A stretch of 20,598 nt of DNA, taken from CAVZLD01 sp964522605. Lineage in GTDB: Bacteria > Planctomycetota > Planctomycetia > Pirellulales > Pirellulaceae. The stretch is from the NCBI GenBank assembly GCA_964522605.1, contig CAZFWV010000096.1:1-20598 (forward strand), given 5' to 3'. The position numbers were made by a program, and so were the translations under genes. Shown here piece by piece: positions 1-9,083 of the stretch. Positions within the stretch are counted from its first letter, which is position 1; each line of letters opens with the position of its first letter. The notes beneath the pieces are model-generated. The model was not told where the DNA came from. It did not search any database and worked only from the letters and a program-made list of their open reading frames with translations.

Positions 1-34
1 GGGAGGCCCTGGCGGGCGACGAACAACCGAAATG

Positions 35-88
35 CCCCTCCCCCTCCCCCCCGGGGGGGGGGGGGGAGGGGGGGGGGGGAGGAGGGGG
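35..88. repeat. C-tract to G-tract low-complexity segment
   Basis: C runs of 4, 5 and 7 separated by single T bases switch at 52/53 directly to G runs of 14, 12, 2 and 5 separated by single A bases. The C side is the reverse complement of part of the G side, so the tract could form a hairpin. The G strand could also form a G-quadruplex. Such a tract is equally a classic site of assembly or polymerase error. The short reading frames through it have no protein-like composition and are not called. Confidence 0.8.
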
Positions 89-155
89 CACGGCATTCAA
101 GAGTCTCCCAAGATTCCTCGTGGATTGTGGCACGTTGAAAGCCCCTCTCCCCCAG

Positions 156-183
156 CCCCTCTCCCCGAAAACGGGGCGAGGGG
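156..183. repeat. Hairpin with CCCCTCTCCCC arm
   Basis: A 12-base arm (156-167) and its near-complement (172-183) are separated by AAAA and differ by one mismatch. A partial copy of the left arm lies just before it (142-153). The form is that of a dispersed intergenic palindrome. No T-run follows, so a terminator role is not shown. Confidence 0.6.
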
Positions 184-384
184 AGCCCGAGTGGATCGGG
201 TCGGCTACGGACGAGCCGGTCAGATTTTCAACAGGCCAGCCTCGCCCTCCCGACACGGAATTCGAAAACGGGGAGGTGGTTACTGAACGATTCCTTAGAG
301 CAAGCTCAGGGTTTTTTGCGGGGCCACGGCCCGGCACGGAATCACAGGTCGTTTTGCGACCGCGCGACTCGATTGCTCAGGTGA

Positions 385-413
385 CGAGCGCGCTGGAGTT
401 TCCAGCGCGCTCG
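385..413. repeat. Perfect 13-bp GC-rich hairpin upstream of the CotH gene
   Basis: The arms at 385-397 and 401-413 are perfectly complementary around a GTT loop. The hairpin ends 44 bp before the start codon at 458. It could be a terminator for a gene left of the window, a structure in the 5' leader of the large gene, or a dispersed palindrome. It has no following T-run on either strand. Confidence 0.7.
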
Positions 414-442
414 CATGTCGGACCAGGTTGACGAAAACACCC

Positions 443-448
443 AGAGGA
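443..448 (+). promoter_or_regulatory. Ribosome binding site for the TTG-started CotH/LTD gene
   Basis: AGAGGA lies 9 nt before the TTG at 458. It supports the non-ATG start. The next in-frame candidate (TTG at 473) has no comparable site. Confidence 0.55.
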
Positions 449-457
449 TAACGATCC

Positions 458-3400
458 TTGAGAATTCGAACCTTGAAGAAATCACGAAGGCGGGGCACGA
501 TCTGCTCCTTCAAAAAAAAGCCGCTCAACCTTGAGTCGCTCGAGGCCAGGATGCTGCTGGCGGCCGACCCGGTCATCACGGAATTCATGGCCAGCAATGA
601 ATCGATCTTGGAGGATGGCCACGGTGAATCCTCCGACTGGATCGAACTCTACAACCGGGGTGATGAGGCGGTGAACCTGTCGGGCTGGTATCTCACGGAC
701 AACTCTCAGGATCTAACGCAGTGGGCCTTCCCCGACCTGACGCTGAATGCGAACGAGTACGCAATCGTTTTCGCCTCAGACCGTGGTGTGCCCGATCCCC
801 AGGGGAACCTGCACACGAATTTTCGACTTTCTACCGGCGGCGACTATCTGGCGCTCGTCCAACCGGACGGGCAAACGATTGCCTCGGAATTCGAAGACCC
901 GTACCCAACACAACTGACGGACATTTCCTACGGCCGCACCATGGTCGACGAGGAAATACGCTTTGTGGCCAGCAGCACGAGCGCGCAAATTCTGATCCCG
1001 ACCGACGACAGCCTGGGGACGGATTGGACCCAACCGAGTTTCGTACCGGACGCAAACTGGATTTCGCAACTGGCGGATGGCCAGCCGGTCAAAGCCGCGG
1101 TTGGATTTGGCGCGAATTCGGACTTCGACGGACATTTCGAAAGTGATATTCAGGCACTGCTGCAAGGGAAGAATGCCGGAGCCTACCTGCGCATTCCGTT
1201 TACCGTCGACAATCCGGGTGAGGTCGAGGAACTGACACTGCGGATGAAATTTGATGACGGTTATCTGGTGTACCTGAATGGAAATCTGATCGACATCCAG
1301 AACGCGCCGCTCTTCACGAGTTATAACTCCACCGCCTCGGAGCCTCGTTCGAACGAAGAGGCCGTCGTATTCGACGAGGTGGATGTTTCCGATTACCGGG
1401 GCTATCTGGTGCCGGGGAACAACATCCTGGCAATCCACGGAATGAATTACTCGGTGGATGATCCCGATTTTCTCATCGTCCCCGAATTGTCGACCACCCG
1501 TGTGCGCGTCATCGACTCACCCGCGGGCTTTTTCAGTAACGTCACTCCCGGCGGACGGAATCCTGACCGATTCAGTCTCGCACCGGTAGTCGAAAGTGTC
1601 ATTCACACGCCGACGCAACCTACCATCTCCGACCCCTTGGTCGTCCAGGCGAAAGTCCGTCGAACGGTCGAAGATGTGGCTTCCGTTGTGCTGACCTATC
1701 GCGTCATGTACGGCGACCACGTGGACATCGCAATGGCGGACACGGGCACGGGGCAAGACGAAGTTGCCGGTGACGGGATCTACACCGCGGTCATTCCAGC
1801 CGCAGTGGCTGAGGCAGGCGAGATGTTGCGTTACCGTGTCACGGCGAGTGATACCACGGGCGAGACGCTCACCTTCCCGCGAGTTCTCGATACAACGGGT
1901 ACAGATCGTTCGCCAGAATACTTCGGCACGGTGATTGTTGACCCAACACTAACCAGTGAACTTCCGCTCTTGCAGTGGTTTACCGAGAGTGTTTCTCGGG
2001 CGCGAAGCCGGACGGGTGCGCGGGCTTCCGTCTATTACGCGGGCGAATTCTACGACAACATTTTCGTCCGCCAGCGGGGCGGAGCGACGAATGCCAGTTC
2101 GCAGAAATTCAACTTCGGCGACGACCAGCCATTCTACGTCAACGAACAACTGGGCCGCGTTCGGGAATTCAACATGAACGCCCAGGGCTCGGATTCGAGC
2201 TACCTGCGTCAGACCCTGGCTTTTGAATCCTACGCAGCCGCGGGCAATGAATCCTCAAGTTCCTTCCTGGTCTGGATGCGGGTAAACGGCAGACCGGATC
2301 GCGTTGGCGTCTTTATCGAGCAGGTGGACGAAGATTTCCTCCAGCGCTACGACCTCGACTCCGAGGGTGCGCTCTACAAATTCGTTCAGCGGAGCAACTT
2401 GGAGCCCGTCTTCCGCGACACGATTACGGGAATTGAAAAAAAGACTCGCCTCGATGAAGGCAAGGACGACATCCAAGAGGTCGTTAACGGACTGAACCGA
2501 GCAACACTCAGCGACCGGGCGAAAGCGGTCTTCGATCAATTCAACGTGGCCCAACTGCTGAATTACCTGGCCGTTCGTTCCGTAACGATGGAAGCCGATG
2601 ACGTACGCAAGAACTTCTACCTCTATCGCGACACGAACGGAACGCAGCAATGGTCGATCTTCCCCTGGGATAAGGACTGGACCTTTGGGGTCGTGGGCGA
2701 CGGAGGAACTCACCTCGCACATCCGTTCTTCGGTGACTATGCGCATCGCAAACAGAACGCAGATCAATGGAATCTGCTGTACGATACGGTTTTCAATGAT
2801 CCGGTCCTGCGGGAAATGTATCTTCGACGATTGCGCACCGTCATGGATACGATGCTCCAGCCACCGGGAACCTCGGCCGAGGAAGGCATCTTCGAGAATC
2901 GGCTGGACGCGCTGTATGCACAGGCCGCAGCGCAGTTGCCACGTTCCGTGGCGAGCATCGTGGAAAGCGCAAAGGGCTTCTTTCCCCAACGTCGACAGAC
3001 CCTGTATGTGGACCACAGCATTGATCTCTTAGCACCCGGAGAAATCAAGGATCTGATCCCCGAGTATGCAACGGACATTCAGTACTTCGTCCCCGCCAAC
3101 AACGACCTGGGCACCAGCTGGACGGGAGTGCAGAATCCGTCCAACATCGCCGCCTGGAGCACCGGGGACCTTGGACTGGGGTTTGAGAATCGTACGACAT
3201 TCAGCGAACTGATCCGGACAACGGTGCGTCCAACCGATGCCTGCAGCGAATGTACGTCGATCTATCTTCGAATTCCTTTCGTTGTATCTGATCCTTCCGC
3301 CATCGAGGCACTCACGCTGCGGATGAAATACGACGACGGATTTGTCGCCTATCTGAACGGCACCGAGGTGGCTCGCGGTAACTTCACCGGCACACCCGCA

Positions 3401-6142
3401 TACGATTCTGAAGCGAGGACTCGCGTAACGAGCGCGGCGCTACAGTACGAAGATTTCGTGCTGGATGACTACCGGGGTCTTCTGCAGCCCGGACAGAATG
3501 TTCTGGCGATCCACAGCCTGAACAGCAGCAGCACGAGTTCGGATCAGATGATCTTTCCGGTGCTAATCGATGGCCGGATCGGTGACGAAAGCGCAGCCGG
3601 AATCCCTCACGCGCAAGTCGGCAATCCCACAATCGAGTTCGGCGATTTCGATCAGGATCCGGTGAGTGGGGATCAAGATCAGGAGTTCATTGAACTGAAG
3701 AATCCGAACAACACCGCGGTCGATATTTCCGGTTGGAGCCTGACGGGCGGCATCGAACACACGTTTCCGGCGGGAACGGTCATTCCCGCGAATCGATCGC
3801 TCTACGTCACTCCCAGCGTTCCAGCCTTTCGCGCACGAGTGGATGGCCCCCGAGGCGATCAAGGACTGTTCATTCAAGGCAACTATCGTGGTCACCTTTC
3901 CAATTTCGGGGAGACCGTGCTGCTGATCACTTCCGACGGCGCGCAAATGGATGCGCTGCAGACGCCAGTCGAGCCAACGGACGTGCAGCAATTTTTGCGA
4001 ATCAGCGAGATCCATTACAACCCGCCAGGTGCGGAGGACGCGACTGAATTTATCGAGTTGGTCAACATCAGCCAAGGAACGAATGCGACAACACTCGATC
4101 TGCAAGGCGTCACGATCTCGGCAGGACCGTCCGAGCCGTTTGTATTTCCCGCCGGTCGACAACTCGCACCAGGGCAGCGACTGGTCGTCGTCAAGGATCT
4201 GGTCGCATTCTCAGCCGCCTATCCGAATGTGGAAAGCAATCGGATCGCTGGCGTGTTCCTCGGCAGTCTGGATAACGTCGGTGAGCGAATCAAGCTGGAC
4301 GATGCACGTGGCAATACGGTGGTCGATTTCCGCTACGACGAGAATGCAATGTGGCCGCAGAGTGCCGATGGTGCGGGAGCTTCACTGGAGCTGATTGCGC
4401 CGGAAAACACTCCGGTATCATTGTTGGACAAGTCCTATGTCTGGCGTGGGAGTTCGGAGTTTGGTGGATCACCGGCCCAAGCCGGCGCAGGGCCTCGCGG
4501 AGTACTGATTAGTGAAGTCGTCTCGAACTCCGGAAATACGACACCCCGCGGCGATGCGATTGAACTGTGGAACTCGACGGCCAACCCGATCGACATCAGT
4601 GGCTGGTACTTGAGCGATTCCGCCGGCGACTTGCTGAAATACGCAATCCCCGCCGGGACGATTCTCGCACCGGGGCAATACCGGGTGTTCGGCGAGGCCG
4701 ACTTCAATTCACCGACGAACGGCGACCGCGCCTTTGCACTGAGCGGAACCGAAGGAGATGACGTCTGGCTGACCATTGCCTCGCAAGGCACGGTTCAAAC
4801 GATCGTCGACGACGTCCATTTCGGGCCTTCTGTGGCCGGCGAATCATTCGGAATCACTTCCGCCAGCATGGAACGACTGCTCCCACTCACTCACCCAACG
4901 CTCGGCGCGTCAAACGCCGCTCCGCGCGTCGGCCCCGTCGTCATCAGCGAAGTCCAGTACCATCCGGCAGCTCCGACGTCCGCCGCGCTCGAAATTGCTC
5001 CCGATCTGGACGGGGAGGATTTGGAGTTTGTGGAAATTCTAAATCCAACGGATCAGAACCTCGATCTCAGCCGCTGGAGATTGCGGGGCGGTATCGAGTA
5101 TACGTTTGATGACGGAACGAGCTTGAACGCGGGTGAATCGATCCTGGTCCTGCGTTTCAATCCTTCCCGAGAAGACAACGCCGCGCGCACGGAGGCATTT
5201 CGGGTTCATTACGATATCGACGCGAGCACTCGACTCGTCGGTGGCTATGCGGGACAGCTCAGTGACAGTCAAGACCGGATTCAGCTCCAACGGGCATCCT
5301 CCCCAGCTGTCCAAGATCCGATCTATCTGTTCGAGGACGAAGTCACCTATGACGACCGGAACCCCTGGCCGGAATCCGCCGACGGAAACGGGATGTCGCT
5401 CCAAAGACGTTCGATTTCTTCGTCAGGCAACGAGGCGCAGAATTGGCTGGCCGCCGAACCGACGCCCGGCGTTGCGGGCACGGTTGCTTCCGACCTGAAC
5501 GGAGATGGTGTCGTCGACGAAGGCGACATTCTGCGGCTTTGCGAAGCGATCGAGATGGACGACCCGCAATACGATCTGGACCGGAGCGGCCAGACGAATT
5601 TCGCCGATATGGAGTTCTACGTCTGGAATGTGCTCAACACGCATTTCGGAGACTCGAACGTCGACGGCATTTTCAACACCAGAGACTTGGTGCTGGTCCT
5701 GCAGGCCGGTGAGTATGAGGATGGCATCCCGGGAAACTCAACATGGGCAGAAGGTGACTGGGACTGCGACGGGGATTTTACGACAAACGATCTGGTCCTC
5801 GCCTTGCGCGATGGCGGTTACACGTATGCGAGCCTGCCCGCGTCGGATCCGATGCCGTCGCCCGTTGCGCTCGTGAATCTGGCGTCGGCAATGACCGCCG
5901 AGGATTCCGCATCGCATGGCCATCACACTCCGACGCGTCTTCACCTTCGCACGCATTCCACGGACCAAGCGGTGCGCGAGGAATGGGGATCGACTCACGA
6001 ACCAGAAGCCTCGCTGTTTCGACCTCACCTGCGAAGACGCGCATTCACGCAACAATCGATGATTCCTCCGATGATCGACAGCGCACTGCGCCAGCTCTGG
6101 AGCGACTGCGATCTCGACGATCCCAACGAGCCGCTCGGTTGA
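458..6142 (+). CDS. Giant exported LTD / CotH-kinase / dockerin protein
   Basis: The product has 1,894 residues. Its N-terminus is Lys/Arg-rich and followed by LESLEARMLLAAD (about residues 26-38), an export-associated motif common on large planctomycete proteins. Domains in order: lamin-tail domain (about 39-160); beta-sandwich domain A (about 177-343); CotH kinase-like domain (about 495-850) with PWDKDWTFG at 736-744 matching the family's metal/catalytic WDxD region; beta-sandwich domain B (about 875-1034), an internal duplicate of A; four more lamin-tail domains (about 1057-1167, 1180-1297, 1347-1464, 1493-1631); and two dockerin-type modules with four Ca-binding loops (about 1679-1800), the first being DLNGDGVVDEGD. 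A polar tail of about 90 residues follows. CotH proteins phosphorylate secreted proteins, so an extracellular or cell-wall kinase or scaffold role is inferred. The TTG start is chosen for its ribosome binding site. The substrate is unknown. Confidence 0.93.
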   Translation: MRIRTLKKSRRRGTICSFKKKPLNLESLEARMLLAADPVITEFMASNESILEDGHGESSDWIELYNRGDEAVNLSGWYLTDNSQDLTQWAFPDLTLNANEYAIVFASDRGVPDPQGNLHTNFRLSTGGDYLALVQPDGQTIASEFEDPYPTQLTDISYGRTMVDEEIRFVASSTSAQILIPTDDSLGTDWTQPSFVPDANWISQLADGQPVKAAVGFGANSDFDGHFESDIQALLQGKNAGAYLRIPFTVDNPGEVEELTLRMKFDDGYLVYLNGNLIDIQNAPLFTSYNSTASEPRSNEEAVVFDEVDVSDYRGYLVPGNNILAIHGMNYSVDDPDFLIVPELSTTRVRVIDSPAGFFSNVTPGGRNPDRFSLAPVVESVIHTPTQPTISDPLVVQAKVRRTVEDVASVVLTYRVMYGDHVDIAMADTGTGQDEVAGDGIYTAVIPAAVAEAGEMLRYRVTASDTTGETLTFPRVLDTTGTDRSPEYFGTVIVDPTLTSELPLLQWFTESVSRARSRTGARASVYYAGEFYDNIFVRQRGGATNASSQKFNFGDDQPFYVNEQLGRVREFNMNAQGSDSSYLRQTLAFESYAAAGNESSSSFLVWMRVNGRPDRVGVFIEQVDEDFLQRYDLDSEGALYKFVQRSNLEPVFRDTITGIEKKTRLDEGKDDIQEVVNGLNRATLSDRAKAVFDQFNVAQLLNYLAVRSVTMEADDVRKNFYLYRDTNGTQQWSIFPWDKDWTFGVVGDGGTHLAHPFFGDYAHRKQNADQWNLLYDTVFNDPVLREMYLRRLRTVMDTMLQPPGTSAEEGIFENRLDALYAQAAAQLPRSVASIVESAKGFFPQRRQTLYVDHSIDLLAPGEIKDLIPEYATDIQYFVPANNDLGTSWTGVQNPSNIAAWSTGDLGLGFENRTTFSELIRTTVRPTDACSECTSIYLRIPFVVSDPSAIEALTLRMKYDDGFVAYLNGTEVARGNFTGTPAYDSEARTRVTSAALQYEDFVLDDYRGLLQPGQNVLAIHSLNSSSTSSDQMIFPVLIDGRIGDESAAGIPHAQVGNPTIEFGDFDQDPVSGDQDQEFIELKNPNNTAVDISGWSLTGGIEHTFPAGTVIPANRSLYVTPSVPAFRARVDGPRGDQGLFIQGNYRGHLSNFGETVLLITSDGAQMDALQTPVEPTDVQQFLRISEIHYNPPGAEDATEFIELVNISQGTNATTLDLQGVTISAGPSEPFVFPAGRQLAPGQRLVVVKDLVAFSAAYPNVESNRIAGVFLGSLDNVGERIKLDDARGNTVVDFRYDENAMWPQSADGAGASLELIAPENTPVSLLDKSYVWRGSSEFGGSPAQAGAGPRGVLISEVVSNSGNTTPRGDAIELWNSTANPIDISGWYLSDSAGDLLKYAIPAGTILAPGQYRVFGEADFNSPTNGDRAFALSGTEGDDVWLTIASQGTVQTIVDDVHFGPSVAGESFGITSASMERLLPLTHPTLGASNAAPRVGPVVISEVQYHPAAPTSAALEIAPDLDGEDLEFVEILNPTDQNLDLSRWRLRGGIEYTFDDGTSLNAGESILVLRFNPSREDNAARTEAFRVHYDIDASTRLVGGYAGQLSDSQDRIQLQRASSPAVQDPIYLFEDEVTYDDRNPWPESADGNGMSLQRRSISSSGNEAQNWLAAEPTPGVAGTVASDLNGDGVVDEGDILRLCEAIEMDDPQYDLDRSGQTNFADMEFYVWNVLNTHFGDSNVDGIFNTRDLVLVLQAGEYEDGIPGNSTWAEGDWDCDGDFTTNDLVLALRDGGYTYASLPASDPMPSPVALVNLASAMTAEDSASHGHHTPTRLHLRTHSTDQAVREEWGSTHEPEASLFRPHLRRRAFTQQSMIPPMIDSALRQLWSDCDLDDPNEPLG

Positions 6143-6178
6143 TCGCCTCTTCGATGCGGTTTCGGTTCGGTTCAGAGA

Positions 6179-6781
6179 TCAGACTGTCGAGCTCGATGAC
6201 TTACCCTGAACATTCCGCGCAGCAGCGAACAGACGATTGACCAGTTCGACAAGAACCGGGTAGGCGTCGAGAACCTCACGAGGCATGACCTTTACCGGCG
6301 GAGGCGTCTGGAAGATTCGATTACGGTAGGCCCCGATCAGGATCAGCGACTTCCGTTGCGTCTCGTCGACTGAGAAGCCGGTGACGGTCCGCGTTCGGAC
6401 GCGCGATCGCCGACACGACTGGCGACGGTCTTCCCAGCCATGATGCAACTGGGGACTGATGCAGGACAGATCCTGTCCACTCAACAGATCAATCACGTCG
6501 ACAAACTGAAGCGACTTGGGCGGATGCAGAAAATCGCGCTCGGGATCCACCTCGGGCGGTAACGAATCGAGCATCGTCCCGATGGTCGTGGGGAATTCAT
6601 CGCGCACGGGCTGTAAACAGCAGACGGTGAGGATTTCGACGACTCGGATTCCCAAGTCCAGGGCCTCACTCAGTCGCACAACGTTTTCGGGAGCCGTTCG
6701 ACACGCTTCCTGAGCTCCTTTCCATAGCCGCTCGGCCTCGGCTTCGGGCGTTAACCAAACCTCAATCGGAAGTTCTGACAT
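6179..6781 (-). CDS. Hypothetical protein, 200 residues, downstream of the sigma-54-type activator
   Basis: I do not recognise this family. The ATG at 6781 is chosen because AAGGAG (plus-strand 6788-6793) lies 6 nt upstream. An upstream in-frame ATG at 6850 would add 23 residues but lacks such a site. The protein begins MSELPIEVWLTPEAEAERLW and looks soluble: no signal peptide or membrane segment, a charged first third, a vicinal Cys pair (VEILTVCC), and a basic middle (RRQSCRRSRVRTRT). It follows the activator gene on the same strand after 74 bp, so the two may be co-transcribed. Its 3' end converges on the CotH gene with 36 bp between. A gene is supported by the start signal and the absence of a better frame, but no function can be assigned. 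Confidence 0.7.
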   Translation of the reverse strand: MSELPIEVWLTPEAEAERLWKGAQEACRTAPENVVRLSEALDLGIRVVEILTVCCLQPVRDEFPTTIGTMLDSLPPEVDPERDFLHPPKSLQFVDVIDLLSGQDLSCISPQLHHGWEDRRQSCRRSRVRTRTVTGFSVDETQRKSLILIGAYRNRIFQTPPPVKVMPREVLDAYPVLVELVNRLFAAARNVQGKSSSSTV

Positions 6782-6787
6782 GACCTG

Positions 6788-6793
6788 CTCCTT
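6788..6793 (-). promoter_or_regulatory. Ribosome binding site fixing the start of the 200-residue hypothetical gene
   Basis: Read on the minus strand this is AAGGAG, 6 nt before the ATG at 6781. It decides between that start and the upstream ATG at 6850. Confidence 0.6.
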
Positions 6794-6855
6794 ATGACCA
6801 AGCCGCACGGCATCCAGGAAGACGCTCGACAAGCGTCCCGCAGCATGCATCCATT

Positions 6856-8856
6856 TTAACCGGTCACTGCCGAGCCGTCTGTGTCCCCCTCATCGTCGGC
6901 CAACGGCATCTGGAGCTGTCGCATCTTGCGGTAGAGATTCGACCGATGCAGCCCAAGATTCCGTGCGGCATCACTCATGTTGCCCCCCGCCGCTTCAATG
7001 TGCTTGCGGATGAACTCCGACTGGAAGTTTCGTGTGGCATCGGCCAAGGTCAGTTCGAGTGAAACGCCGGAGAGTCCGTCTCCGTGGCCAGGCATCAGAA
7101 TGAAGTCCAGATCGGACGCATGCACCGTGTCGTCGGAGTGGAGATACGCCAAGCGTTCCATGAGATTCCGCAACTCTCGGACATTTCCGGGCCAATGGTG
7201 TTGTCGCAGGCGTTTGATCGCGTCCTGACTGAAAGCGGGAGGGCGCCGATGAGCTCGTGCCGAGAAGTCGTGCAAGAAGTGCTCTGCCAGGATCGGGATA
7301 TCCTCGACACGCTCGCGTAGCGGAGGCATCTGGAGTGCAACAACGTGGAGCCGAAAGAACAAGTCCTCACGGAAGCGACGCTGCCGCACCATCTGCATCA
7401 GGTCCTGATTTGTTGCGGCAATCACCCGCGTATCGGTCGGAATGGGTGTTGTACCTCCCACGCGAACCACGACTTTATCTTCCAACACGCGCAAAAGCTT
7501 CGCCTGTCCACTCGGACTTAGGTCACCGATTTCATCCAAGAAAAGCGTTCCGCCCGAAGCGATCTCAAATTTCCCGGCCCGCGTCTCATGCGCATCCGTG
7601 AAGGCTCCCTTCTCATGACCAAACAGCTCACTTTCCAGCAAAGTTTCGGTGATCGCCGCGCAATTAATCGGGACAAACGGTTCATCACGCCGTGGACTCA
7701 GGTAATGCACCATTCGGCTGACGACTTCCTTCCCCGTACCATTTTCCCCCAACACGAGCAGAGCGAGATCGGTCGGAGCAACGCGTTGGATCGTGGATCG
7801 CAGTTCACGGATTGCCGGTGTTTCCCCGATCAGCTGCACTCCCTCCGCCGCCTGTTGGACCATCTGCTTACGGCTCGACAAGAGCTGCTCGTATTGCTGA
7901 CTGTTCTCGAGCGCGATGGCCGCATGACTGGCCAGTTCCACGAGTCCCGCTTCGTCCTCGGCGGTGAAATTGCCGTGGGTCTTATTGACCATCTCGAAAG
8001 CACCCAGGATCTGCCCCTTCCGACCGCGAAGTGGCACGCAGAGCAATGTTCGCGTCTGGTACCCAAGCTTCTGATCGACTTGCCGATTGATCCCATCGGA
8101 TCGTGACTGGGCATCGACGCGACGGGGCTCGCCGCTCTGCACAACCTGCCCGACCACCCCGGCGTCGTCGGGAATCCGCAGCTCGCCGTCTTCGACGCCT
8201 AGCGCGGGGCGACCGACCAATAGCCTCCGTGAGCGGTCCCACAGAAAGATACTGGCCCGCTCCGCCCCGAGCAGTCGTGTGGAGGCTTCCGCCATCTGCG
8301 TGAGCAGGGATTCGGTCTCCAAGTTCTGATTCCACTGACCAGCAATCTCCAGAATTGCCTCCAGCCGACGCACCCGTCGCTGCTCGCGCTGTCGCTGCTC
8401 GACCTGTTCCAAGGCGATTCCCAGCGCGGCCGCGAGAGCGTCGAAGCGTGAACTGGTCGACGCAGTGGGCGACGATTCGAAGCGGGCAGTCAGCAGTTGA
8501 CCGGATTCGGCTCGTGTCAGCAGCGGCGCCGCCAACCAAGGTCCTTGGCTGGTCGTCTGTTCCCGATCCAGAACGTCCGCCAGCAGCGCATGGGGCAACC
8601 CCTCCCCGGACCCCGTCGCCGGCACGGACTCGAGCACACTCCAAACGCCCCGTTGGACGACCGTCAGGGCGAGGAATCGACTGCCGACCAGGTTGGCCAG
8701 GCGTGGCAGAGCCTGCGCCAACAAATCCGCCCGGGCCTCCAAACCAGCCTGCTCGACCAGCATTTCCAAAACCGGCTCCAACAGGCCGGGATGGGACTCG
8801 ATCCGCCGTAATTCGTTGCTTAATTCCGCGTGCTTCACGACCGTCCTATCGTGCAA
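6856..8856 (-). CDS. GAF-domain sigma-54-type transcriptional activator (bacterial enhancer-binding protein)
   Basis: The product has 666 residues. The N-terminal 30-150 region resembles a degenerate GAF domain. A clear GAF domain follows (about 175-325, with TRTLLCVPLRGRKGQILGAF). Then comes a full AAA+ domain with Walker A GENGTGKE (about 371-378), loop 1 GAFTDA (about 417), Walker B GGTLFLDEIGDL (about 434-445) and an arginine-finger region (RFREDLFFRL). The C-terminus is a Fis-type helix-turn-helix (NMSDAARNLGLHRSNLYRKM, about 628-647). Such proteins remodel sigma-54 RNA polymerase. There is no receiver domain, so activity is probably set by a small ligand on the GAF domains. Loop 1 differs from the usual GAFTGA by Gly to Asp. 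The start at 8856 is TTG. An in-frame GTG at 8838 has an upstream AGGACGG and is at least as likely (660 residues). Target promoters are not visible here. Confidence 0.95.
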   Translation of the reverse strand: MHDRTVVKHAELSNELRRIESHPGLLEPVLEMLVEQAGLEARADLLAQALPRLANLVGSRFLALTVVQRGVWSVLESVPATGSGEGLPHALLADVLDREQTTSQGPWLAAPLLTRAESGQLLTARFESSPTASTSSRFDALAAALGIALEQVEQRQREQRRVRRLEAILEIAGQWNQNLETESLLTQMAEASTRLLGAERASIFLWDRSRRLLVGRPALGVEDGELRIPDDAGVVGQVVQSGEPRRVDAQSRSDGINRQVDQKLGYQTRTLLCVPLRGRKGQILGAFEMVNKTHGNFTAEDEAGLVELASHAAIALENSQQYEQLLSSRKQMVQQAAEGVQLIGETPAIRELRSTIQRVAPTDLALLVLGENGTGKEVVSRMVHYLSPRRDEPFVPINCAAITETLLESELFGHEKGAFTDAHETRAGKFEIASGGTLFLDEIGDLSPSGQAKLLRVLEDKVVVRVGGTTPIPTDTRVIAATNQDLMQMVRQRRFREDLFFRLHVVALQMPPLRERVEDIPILAEHFLHDFSARAHRRPPAFSQDAIKRLRQHHWPGNVRELRNLMERLAYLHSDDTVHASDLDFILMPGHGDGLSGVSLELTLADATRNFQSEFIRKHIEAAGGNMSDAARNLGLHRSNLYRKMRQLQMPLADDEGDTDGSAVTG

Positions 8857-9064
8857 AACCAGAAGAAACTTGGCCGTCGCCCATCATAGGCGATCCGTTG
8901 GGGGGCGACAAAGGTCGGCAGGAAGCAACCCGACGACGGGCAGCCGCATCTTCCCCAAGATCCCTTTATCCTGTACGGTACCTCGAATGGCGGGGAGCGA
9001 CGCCGTGCGATCTGGCCTGCGCCCGTCCGTCAATGCAGGTTTCGCACCGGTCGCGGCCACAAAT

Positions 9065-9073
9065 GAGGGGGAG
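9065..9073 (+). promoter_or_regulatory. Ribosome binding site of fabI
   Basis: GAGGGGGAG lies 10 nt before the ATG at 9084. It fixes the start against the much longer open frame that continues upstream through the antisense of the activator gene. Confidence 0.65.
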
Positions 9074-9083
9074 AAAACCACAG

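Noticed and set aside
32..431. Short plus-strand frames in the first 430 bases
   Set aside because: They read through the C/G tract and hairpins, have Pro/Gly/Arg-biased composition and no motif.
8355..9083. Long upstream extension of the fabI reading frame
   Set aside because: It lies antisense to the activator gene, is Pro/Arg-rich without FabI similarity, and the ATG at 9084 has a strong ribosome binding site.
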